From Epiperipatus broadwayi (Eukaryota; Onychophora; Udeonychophora; Euonychophora; Peripatidae), in assembly GCA_028023455.1 (NCBI GenBank), contig JAQFVV010012994.1:60001-124000 (forward strand): 64,000 nt of DNA. The letters run 5' to 3'. The translations under genes were made by a program, and so were the position numbers. The notes under the pieces were generated by a model. That model was given only the letters and a program-made list of their open reading frames with translations. It was not told where the DNA came from and searched no databases. Shown in pieces: positions 47,301 through 59,300 of this stretch (its first letter is position 1; every line of letters starts with the position of its first letter).

Positions 47301-50300
47301 TTAAAGATAATTACTGTAATTTAAATGTTTTATTGTAAGTTGATATTGTTAGTTGTAATTAGGATATGAAATGGAAATGAGATAATGATACATTCATACA
47401 TATACGCTGCTATGTGAATATTAAATTATTCTAACTAAAACATATCTAATATGTCTATGGGTTACAACTGACTATAATATTAGTAAATAAATGGGTGTCA
47501 ATGAATAATAATCAGAAAACCATTCAACAAACACCAACACTATCTTATAAATAAATAAAACAACTTTGCCTCAATCCAACTACTATCATAACACTTTCTG
47601 TAATAATCCACCCCCTTCCTTGTATTAAATACTATCAAAATATAATAACAACAATAAATGCTTGAAAAATTGCTAACCAAAATATGTAGTTGGTCCACAT
47701 ATGAGTTTTTGAACCATTAATAGAAAAATTTTAAAATTTTAAGGCGATTTCATTTTTTTTTTTTTTTAGTACAATGCAGTTATTCATTACTGATGTAACA
47801 CAGCTTAATTACTTGTGCCCATTCAGAAGGTCACAATATATATAAAACTATTTGATTAAATAAACTGTAATGTATATATTTTTTAAAATTGAATATTAAT
47901 TTATAGTTAAATGAATTTGGGATGGCCTGAAGTTAAGTTGCGGTGGGCACACATGTGTGTGAAAATAAAACTGATTTTATTTTTTTTTTTTTTATATTTG
48001 TAATAAATGAAATGTATTTAAACAATACATATAAAAATCTAAATGAATTTAAACAATAGGCAGTTAAAAATCTTAGCGTTCCTGGAAATCTATGCGCGTG
48101 AAATGTATAAAAACAAAAAAGTTTACAAATCCTTCTTCTTATTGTTATAGCACCAGTAACAAAAGACAGCAATTAAAATTAAAATTTAGAACGCTAAAAT
48201 GGAGTTTTACTTTTTCTTTTACTTAAATTATAAACATTTTAAAAGTCAAATGCTGTAACTAAAAGTTTATCAAATTCAGAGGAAAGAAAATGAAATAAGT
48301 AGTAAGAATAATTGATAAATTATTAAATAATTAAATCGTGTTTTAAAAGTTGTTGGAGTAGATTTGAATATTTTAAATCTTTTCAAAAAGAATAACGAGA
48401 ATTAAGTCTGCTGAAAATTGGAAAAGAAAAAAGAATGAAATAATTTTCTTAATATATATTTAAAGCGCTTCAATACAAATATATGATTATAAATAATTAT
48501 TAAATTGTACTTTAATATGAAAATGGGCTAGAGCAAAACATGCTATTGTGTGTCATGGTATTTCCTACCAGCTGCATTAAACCTCTATATCTATATATAT
48601 TTTTTTCTACTTTATTGTAAACACACAAGAAGATGCCTGCAGTCCAAAGTAAACAAGGATTGGAATACTTTATGGTGAATCAAATGAGGATCAAGGTGTT
48701 TACCATTAAACACAACTACAGGAGACACCATTGTACCTATCTATCCTTGCTAAGGAAAATGATTTACTAAGTGAAACTGCTTTGAAGAACAACTTGCCTA
48801 GCTATCAACTACTACTACTTCTATTATGATTTTGATGAACTTTGTTTCAATTACAATTTTTAATCAAAGAATCAATATTGTAAATTTTTGTTTATTTTTT
48901 TATTCAAGTTATCTGTTGCATTTTCACACTTTGATGCTGAAGCCTCATTTTTCAGAATTAGCAAAGAAGAAAAGGGGGGATTATTCATTTTGATATTTTG
49001 ATATTTTCATTGTAAATAAAATTTACGTTTACCCACCTGCTTCACAGCAGGTTATCCACATAAATATTGAGGTAAGATTCTCTAAATTTATTTTCATAGG
49101 TTAAATTACAACACTTATAGAGAATACGTATTATATGTTTTATTTTGTGATTAACCTTGTACATATATTTTCCAGTATGTCTGACTAATCAACAAGTATC
49201 TGTCTCTATCATATATATAAATTGGGGAAACTTGTTAAATAGGTTGTGAACATCTGCAAATATATAATTTAGCTAGCCAGCATCTCAATGATATTAAATA
49301 ACTAAAGTTTATTTTTTTATATAATTATGATTTGTAGAGAATGAATGACAGGTGGATTTCTACCATGGGGTATAAGGGTTGGATTATAATAATCATTAAT
49401 TAGTAAAATGGTAGGGGTTCACATGTGACACATGTACATATTATTATTTTTTTTTATCATTACTATTGTTGTTATACTTGATATTTATTATTGCTAATAA
49501 ATGTTTAAGAGTTTGTTTTATCCCGGTCTCTGGTTTATTGAATTGTCCTGACATTCCACAGTCTATAAACAATTAGGCATGCATACACATCTATTTTTCT
49601 TATGATATAAAAGCTTGAAAGTAATACAAATATAATAAATGCTAGTTGTAACCTATATATAGGTGCAGGTGTTGCTGTGTATATCTGTTCATACCTGCTA
49701 AAGGAGTCAAAAGCAATATTCTCTCTGGGTTTGAATATTAGGGCATAACGAAATTAAAAAGGGGGAAAAAGTGGATGAACTAACCTAAATTGCATTTAAT
49801 ATTAAATAGTGCTAGAGTTAGTCAATTAAAGGGTATGCAATCATTGGTTAAGCATTTCATCAGGTTCTCATTAGCACTCTAACAGATGACCCACAGTCTG
49901 AACATAGTTGGACGCAGCTTTTTTCCCTTCTAAACCTGGTCTCTGCAGATTGTTTCATTAGGGGTAATAAATTAGAGCATATTAACTTATCCCCACACCA
50001 TATTGCTACATCTGCATAGTAGTACAGTCTGCAAGTTAGTTGACCATCCATTACATCTGGTGCACCATCATTGGGCTTGGTTAGTTTATGACTGTTGATG
50101 AAGAGTACTGCCCATTATACTGGTGTTAGCAATGTTTGGGATTAATTGTAATCATTCCGTCCATTATATCTGGCGTCATCAACTTTTGGGGCTAGTGGTC
50201 ATCGTTCCATCCGTTATAACAGCATAAGACTGAAAGTAGCGTTAGTTGTACATCACATCACGAATAAAAATAAAGTGGCTAACAGGTTTCTCTGGGCATA

Positions 50301-53300
50301 ATTGCTGAGAAATTCTTGACTTGGTTTAAGGAGTAGCCACAATACATTACATCACATCAAATCTGATTTCTTACCAGTTTACAAATGAACATTAGCGATA
50401 ATGATTAAAATATGTATGAAAAATGTAAAATTAAATACTGTAGTTAATAAAAAAGTAAAAAAAGTTTGTCTTGTATTAATTTTTTTCAAATATTTGAAAT
50501 TTTTTATTAGTCATACTTTATTTGCTTATTTTTTTAATGCAAATTTTAAAGTAATTTTTCTTTGTTGCTTTGCTTTTATGCGAATTCCGAAAATTACAGC
50601 ATCTATCCCCCATTTTTCAAGGTAAATTAAGCCTATTTTTATGCAATTTTTTTTAATGAAGGTTTTCTGTGGAACCTATCTACCGCATAAAATGAAACCG
50701 AGGTGTAATATAAAAATATTACTCTAAAGAATATATGTAAATAAATCATTTTTATAGCGCGATGTTTGCAAACTGTAATATTTAACACAGCATTACGCTG
50801 TTGCACATGCGCTTTGAAGATTTTAACTATAAATGAATGAATACTAACACTCAATCACATGATAAAGTCTTTGGAAAAGATAGAATATAATAATATATAA
50901 ATTATTGAAAATAAATAATAAAATTATTAATAATCATAATTGGTTGTTTTCTCATCCCTGGTGTTCGCTGCGGGATGGCACTGATGCTAATCAAAAACAT
51001 ATACATATAACGATTCCGGGGCAGCACCTGTGTGATTGATTTGATATAAAAAGATCTGATTTATTAGATTTGTAATAAAATATTCTAGTAACTAATACTA
51101 TTATATAATGTTAGTCTTTCATTTTTGTAAATGTTTATTAATCTTATATTGTTTTTTAGTTTGTGTGTGTGTCTTTAAAGTTACGGTGTCTTTTTCTACT
51201 TTTTTTTTTTTACTTTAGGTGTGTCTTTTTAAAGTTATGGTATTTTTTTCAAGAGTAAATCAATCATTTTATTAAAAAGCAATACGTAATAAGTAAATGT
51301 TGATTAATCTTATATTGTTTTTTGAGTTTGTGTGTCTTTAAAGTTACGGTGTTTTTCTAATTTTTTTTTTGACTTTAGGTGTGTCTTTTTAAAGTTACGG
51401 TATTTTTTGTCAAGAGTCAATCAATCATTTTATTAAAAAGCAATATGTAATTATAAATCTATAAAAAGTAATATAAATTAAAACAACATTTCCTATTATG
51501 ATTTTGTGTGTGTTTTAATGATACACATACATCACTATAAATGGAAAATAATTCACGGCAACAACTCAAAAGGAAAATAAACTCTCATCAAATATTTAAT
51601 TAAAGGATTCTATGTTAAGTTCGAAGACTAACAAATAATCTTCGAAGGTGTATAATTAAAATACAGACAAAATAATAATAGTAAATATAAATGAGAATTT
51701 AATATTGAATCGTATGTACGTGTATCAATTGTCACATATACATACCCAAGTTATATATATACATGAAGATAAAAAAAAAAAATATTTCATTAATTTAAAA
51801 TCATCTTAGACTTTAATTGCTGTGTTATTTTGTAAAACAGCAAAAAAAAAAAATCCTTTGAGATAAGAAGGTTAATTAACCAAGGAACTTTGCAGATCAA
51901 CAAGATGAATAATTAATTAAAAAAGTAATCGGGCTGCAAAAGAGGTAATCAATCAAAGTAAAAGGTAACTCTAAATCTGCTTCTGCAAGTAAACTGGGAG
52001 GGATTGATCCGACCATGATGGACGGACGGGATTTGACCAATCAAATTCAGAAATATTCAGAACTGGCAAAATGAGTGCAAGTGTAAAACATTGGCAAACT
52101 GGGAGTTCTACCCAATGCAGATGAACTGTGAAAGGCGCTGAACGTCGCTTATTTAGCATGGTAGCGGACTGCTGGCCTCCGAACGTTCAAGAGTCAGCAT
52201 AATAGGGACTATAAAGTAGGTCGCATAGATCTTTATTCTTATTTTGGTATACCTTCGGGTTTTGCTGATATAAATGTATAAATGATTGTTTTAATGTATT
52301 CGTGTAAATATGTATATATTAGTGTATTGTAATTAAATCTGCTTTTCTTATTCTACCGGCGTTAGTCTCAGAGATTAGGATTCTTGTATGCATATACAGG
52401 CAAGGCAAGGTTGTCTTACTGCATAGATTGTTCGCCAGCGAGTATTATAAAGAACTGCCGGACATAACAGATCTTTATTAGCATGAATTCGCATTTCCTC
52501 ACCACAAAGACATTTTTTCTGTTTCAACAGGATATTTTTATTTTTGCAAATATGCCACAGTGCTAGCTTCAGTTGATGGCAATTGCCATGGTGGCCATTT
52601 TACTTGTTCTTGAACGAATTCTCGCGAGAACATTATTTGTCGCGTGATTGTCAAATAAATGCTGGCATGTACCCTTTCAAATAACTTTTTGAGGGTTACA
52701 CATTCCTCATGGAAGCTTCACGTCATTATTAATAAACTTACAACACTAAAGTAAGTTACATCACATTAAAAAAAAAATGTCTAATCAAATTTTAAAAAAC
52801 TACGACTGGCTCAAATACAACACTCTCACACCAAACTACAGAGATAATAGATATTCGAAGATTACGAGAAAATGAATAACAAAATCAACTATGGCAGCCA
52901 ATAAAGGCATTTCTCTTTGCTTTTAGCATAGAAAAAAAAAGCCATAACCGGCAGCCGTCGTCGGGAACTTTTTCTGTGTTTTATCATAGAAAGAAGTCTC
53001 TTTGTGTTAGCTTCTGTCGTCACCCAACATAACGTGAAAACTCTTTTTCTGCATTTATAGTGTAGAAAATTTGCTCGTTTGTTGGGTGAATGCTGGTGAA
53101 ATGGTATATTTCTAGGAATTTACCTAGAAATAGCGACATCTCGAGGCGAACACCAGGGATGAGAAAACAATCGAATATAGTAATATATAAATTATTGAAA
53201 ATAAATAATAAAATTATTAATAATCAATAGAGAGAAAAAGTCTTTGATTTAGTGGGGGAAGGGGTGCAAGAATTGCACTTAATTTAAAAAAGAGAAATTT

Positions 53301-56300
53301 CTAATTGAAAAAAAATAATATGAATTATTATTATATTATTGTAAAATTGGTAATGATATATCATGTAACAATGGTATATTACTGATCAAATCTTATTTTG
53401 GAAAAATTAAATTAACTCATTTGAAAGACCTATTATCAATTCATTTCTTATATATATATGCTGCAATTGAAAAATAACTGACAAAAAAATATCTAATGCC
53501 AAATCTGTCTATAAATTACATTATAAATTAAAACTTACCAATTTACTACTTTATGAATACTGTTAGCTGGTTTTGGAGTTGCAATATCAGGGGACAAATC
53601 TAGGTAATCCACTATAAATATATTTAAAAAATAAAATAAAGAAGAGGGGAGGCAAAGAGTATTATACATTTTAATTATAAAGTCTTTGTTATTTTTTGAA
53701 AGCAAATTTAACTTTAAAAAAACTAAATATATTTACATATAATAATATTTATGAAATAATACTTTAAATATGCATACTATAAAAATCCTTAACAAATTAG
53801 ACTTTCTAGAGTTATTTTTAATAAATTTGCTAATAAAAGATCTTGTCATATTAATGGAATCCACTTATTTATTTACATAATGATTAATTAATAATTTTAT
53901 AGACACGTGCTATAAAATAGACATGCACTCTTCTATGCTTCTAAAACATTTATTGACAGCAGAGTCCATATCTATTTTATAGTGCATGTGAGAAGAGTTC
54001 TTTATTTCCACAATATTTTAAATTATTTAATTATTTACTGTGACAGTCAGATGATGTATCTTGGTTTAACCCAGTTCGAATAATAGGCGAAAGTACCTCG
54101 AGGCCACCCATACGCGAGATATTAAATCAAGAATACTATGACCTCTGCCCTATTCGCCTATTCTCGAGGCCAACTACAAACCAACAACATTATCTGAGAC
54201 ACGCATAAATTATTTTCTCATCCGGCCCAAACTAGCATCAGAAGAGAGACATGGACGGGAACACCTACGGAGCGAAATAGTTAAATGTGTGTAAAAGTGC
54301 TATGAAATATGTGTTTTGCGTGCCTGGATCATTGGAAAAGTAACATAAAGCATTAGAATAAAATTAGGAAACTCAAGCTTTTTATAGTTAAATAATATGT
54401 TTAATTAATGACTTTAAAATATTAAGAATGTTTTTAATGGCCTCCGCTATTCCCCTAAATTAATGAAAAACTAATTAGACAATAAAAACAGATTAAATGA
54501 TATAATATTTTTGCGGTCTAAGTCCTTTCTTCCCAATTTTAATAAAATTGTCAACTCGAATCTCCTCGATAAAGTACAATAAAAAAAAAGATCTTTCGCA
54601 AAGCATTTCTAATTGCTTTGCGCTAAAAACAGTTTACAATTATTTAAGACGCATATAGCTAAATCAGATATATGTAATGAGACTAATGGCGGACAAAAAA
54701 GGCAATATCGAGGAGATCAAGTTGGCAAACAAAGGAAACTTACTCGTAGTTATTTTACAACACATAATTGGAATTAGGAAGATATTTTAAATGAAAAATT
54801 AACTTTTAAACTTAACCGCAATGGAATACAAAATATTTATACATGTTAGTAATGAAGAATAGCGAAGGAAAAAGGGTTAAATATATAGATAGATGATCAC
54901 GCAATATATATATCTAAGACTAGTCTAATAAAAATGGTTACATAACGAATATATTTAAATACAACATTTCAGAAATATAATTCAATGAAGCAATTAAGAA
55001 AGGTATGAACAAAAAAGGTGGAATAGTAAATAGTTCATGAGGAGAGATACTATTACCGTCCTGGTTCCTTGGTATTGTTCCCATGGTGTTCGTGGCTTGA
55101 TCCGTCCATCGATAGGTATTTGTCCACACAAGGAAAAATGAAAATACGTAGCATGCTTTTACGAAAAGTCCTACAGCCACAGCACAGAGTTCAGATTAAT
55201 ATGGGGTGGATACTACGGCATTTTGATGGTATTTAGGACCTCGGCGGCAGGCAAAGCTTTACCTAACCGCCTCGCATGGTAGAATCCATCAAATTCATAT
55301 GACTTTTAGCTTGTAGCATGTTCAAAATTCTCCGTGATTTTGAAGACGACAGTTGAATAACTTTTTTTTTGAGCAAAATTGAAACGAGAAGCAAAATCTG
55401 GGAGGTTCAAAGCACAGCAAAAATCTGAATAAATTCTCTACAGAGAAATCTGAAAGCAATCTCCAAAAGGAAAATCTGAATGCAATCTTCAAAAGGAAAA
55501 ATCCGAATGCAATCTCCAAAAGGAAAATCTGAATGCCAAGTCTTTTGTTCTCTCTCCAATTTACACCTTTTTTGTAAGCTACCTTCTATTGTTTGTATGA
55601 TCTTAGATCTTGATAAGCCCCCCACGCTCTTTTGTTTCAAGGTAACATTTTCTAAAAATAACTTTTACTTTTTTATTCTAAATTTCTTTCTTTAAAGTTT
55701 GAATTTTTATTAATTAAAAAAAGAAAGAGAAGGCCATCTTTAATTTGCCTTGAATGGGCTAATTAATTACAAACATACATTCTTTTAGAAAATGTTGGCA
55801 GGCTTATCTCAAAATAACAATCATATGCCATATTTTAACAAGATTTTAAAAAGAAAAATATATTATTTCTTTTAATAACATAAGCATTTTATTTCAGCAG
55901 AATTTTGCATTAACTCATATATATACGCTTGACGTATGTTTGCTTAAAAGGTTTTACAAGTAATTTTTTCAAACAGCAATTTAATCTTAGAATGGAATTT
56001 ATTTAAAACAAAATATTTAAATGCAAATACAAATTATATAAATGTAATTAATTTTAGCTTTAATGCAAAACCCTGCTGATATTGGACTATAAACTTAATT
56101 CAGGCCTACAATACTAATTAAGTTTATAGGAGGCTGTGAAGCATGGATCGTACTTCAGATCCATTGCTTCATTACAAATATATCAATTTTTATTGTTTTT
56201 CTCTAGAGCTATTTTAAATTACATTGATTTTTTAAAATATATATAAAGTTCATGATCTAAAAATAAAAAAAAACATATCAAAATTTAAATACATATTTAA

Positions 56301-59300
56301 AAAAAATTAATTAAAAGTTATATTGAATAAAAAATTCTATAGTAATGTATGTAATGCATTAAATTATAAAACATGGCCCATTTACCATGTTAGTATTATC
56401 TAAAATAAAGATTAGAATTATAGATTAATGGATTTATATAGAAAACGATTTTGATAAAATTTTGGTATACAAAAAAATTATTAAATTTTTCTAATGTTTT
56501 TTTTCCATTTGTTAAATTTGCTACTCTTATGTACATTTTAGATTTTTATATACATATTTTAAATATATTTGGAGACTTATTAAATAATAATGGAAAAAAT
56601 AAGAAAGAAATTAAAATTATAATTACAAAAATGAAATAAGCTTTTAATACCAAAAAAAAAAAATACTTTCAGCTACGAAAAAAAATTTGTGAAATGGAGC
56701 ATTATATGAAGCAAAATCACTACTAAGAAGTAAAAAAAAAGTTGATAGCTTTTGCATACTGGCAGTCTGAAGACATTTGCCCAATAAAATTTTTGTGCCT
56801 ATAATCATTAGTTATATTTATTCATCTTATATCATCAAAATCATAATAAATATATATACATCTTTATCCTGGAAAGCAAACTCAATTGCTTCCCCAAAAT
56901 GCCCCATAAATCAAAAATCTCGCAAGAAAGATAAACAATTATAATGAGTTCCTATAGCTAAAAAATTTAATTCATTTCCTTAAATTCAAATTATGTAAAA
57001 ACTCAATTAAAAATATAAAGCTTGAATTTTTAAAAAGTGTTAATTAATGAACAAACATTTTACTAAGCATATTATTAATAACTAACCTGTGAGTATATTT
57101 AAATATTCTATATAAAAAATTTTCAGTAGCTATATGTTTTTTTAAAAAAAAAAAAAAATTTTTTTTCTAATGATTCCCATTTTGCTTCTTAGGTAGCCAG
57201 AGAATATTTCTCGAATGACAATTTGTTAAATTAAAATAAAGCATGTAAAAAAAAGAAAATAAAATAAAATAATGTACATTTCAAATTTTATTTTTAATGC
57301 CCTTTGTTCTATCATCAAATTTTTATTATTATTATTGTAATATCTTACTGATAAAACTTTGATTTTTTTTTGTTGCAGAATTGTTAACTTTTTTCTCTTT
57401 AAAGCAATAGCTTGCTAATTTTTTTATTTTATATAAGTGCAATAGAAATTAAGTAAAAATTCAATAAAGAAATGTAATGTAGAGCTGACTGTTGTAGTTT
57501 TAATAATGTAAACGATTAAAAAAAAATTTTTTTTAATTGATACTGAATTTTTTATGTTTAAGAAAAAGTTGCCATTATCTTGAATATATCAGAAACAAAT
57601 TAAAATTATTGATTTAACATTGAGCAAATAAATATTTTAAACTTATGTTTAGTAAAGTTGATTATTAACTGCATAATATAAAAAAATCATTTTTTTTTTT
57701 TTTCAAAATAACTTACAATTACAATGACCATATTTTGCAATTATGGTGATTGTATTTTTAGCTGCAGGCAAAATAATGCTCATAAATATTTTAATCCAAA
57801 ATTGACTGAATGAATATATTTTAACTAATGTACATATTTTAAAATTTATTATCAATATGTGATCAAAATGTTAGTACTGAATGAAATTGGCATTTATTTA
57901 TTTTTTTTTGCTTTTATAGTCATTAGCAATGAAAACCTTTACTTTGGATATGTCATAAATGAAGCAGTGATAAGTCTTGCAAAGATACTGAATGAAAATT
58001 AGATAACTACATTAATCTTATTTTAATTATATAATCAAAACATAATATTGTATACTGTATAATGGATAAACTCTGTACAGTATCTTTTTAACACTTATCC
58101 TCAGATAATATAGCTTTAATGAAATCACTATCCTATGATAGTTATCAATCTTATAAAATGGCAGGTCGGTTTTTAAAAAAAGTTTTGAAATTTTTTTTAA
58201 AGATCGTGAATAACTAAATGTAAGTGGGTACAAACTGATGATGATCACTACAGCAAATCCTCACATAAAGACCCATCATATTCCAAAATAAAAGTATATA
58301 TAAAATGATCTCTTGATCAATTGTTTATACATTTATTGTTTTTCTTCATTTATCAGTCGTTTTATTGCAGTATCATAAAAATAAATTTTTTGAATTGTTG
58401 TTTTTCTCACAACACCAACTGTCATCAAATCATGGTCTTAGAACAATATTCTTTCCATAAGATTAGTTTTTTAATTTAAAATGGCACTTTTATTAATTTA
58501 TGTAAAAACTACAACAAAATCGTATCTTTTCTCCCTTTTTTTTAAATTGTTATTATTCAAAGATAACATTTTCTTTTGCCATTTTAAAAATAATAATGTT
58601 CTTAAAAATGATTAACTTCATCCCCAATTCTAGTCTGGAGATTAAATTATCTTACAGTTAAAAAAAAAAGTGACTAAGTATCCAAAAAAAATGAATACAT
58701 ATTTAAAAAAAAGAAGACCAATTTAAATGGTCATACTCTTTGAGGAAAATATCAAAGAAAATTATAAAACATGGAAAATAAAAAAGAAACTGAAATTTAA
58801 TTTTTAATGATGAATAGCTAGTGATAAACATTTGGTGAACTTAAAGAGGTAAATGGTGTGGAATGATTTGTAGTAAATGAAATTTAGCTACTGATTGATA
58901 ATTTAAATAGTGAACCTTCAATAAATATCAGGAGGGTGGGGATTATTATACAGAACAATAAAAAAAAAAATTATTGACAGGCTAATTAAATCTTTTCTCT
59001 TGATAGTTGTGAAACATTCCAAAGTAATGATTTTTTATATAATTAATTAATTTTTAATTAATAATAATCATTAATGTATTACCTGAATTAGATGTTGTCA
59101 AATGTATGAATGCAAGAAATTTGACACTGTACATTAAATTGCAATATATGATATTAATAAATACGGAATAAAGATGATGAAGATATGTGAGAAGTTATGA
59201 CCTGGATCAATTGAAAAGTGCTGGAGTTCATTTGCTTTTTCAGATATCTTATTCGTGTGTTTGAAATACGTTTGATATAAAAATTTTAAGTATATCTAAA

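Noticed and set aside
1046-56171. The two similar 2-kb blocks as the LTRs of one 55-kb element
   Set aside because: Each block has its own 4-bp duplication (ttag versus ttac), and host FHIP1 exons plus many unrelated insertions lie between them.
56451-58248. Several 60-75 residue ORFs in AT-rich intron DNA
   Set aside because: Their composition (Phe, Ile, Asn, Lys, Tyr) is what random AT-rich DNA gives; no splice sites or motifs support them.
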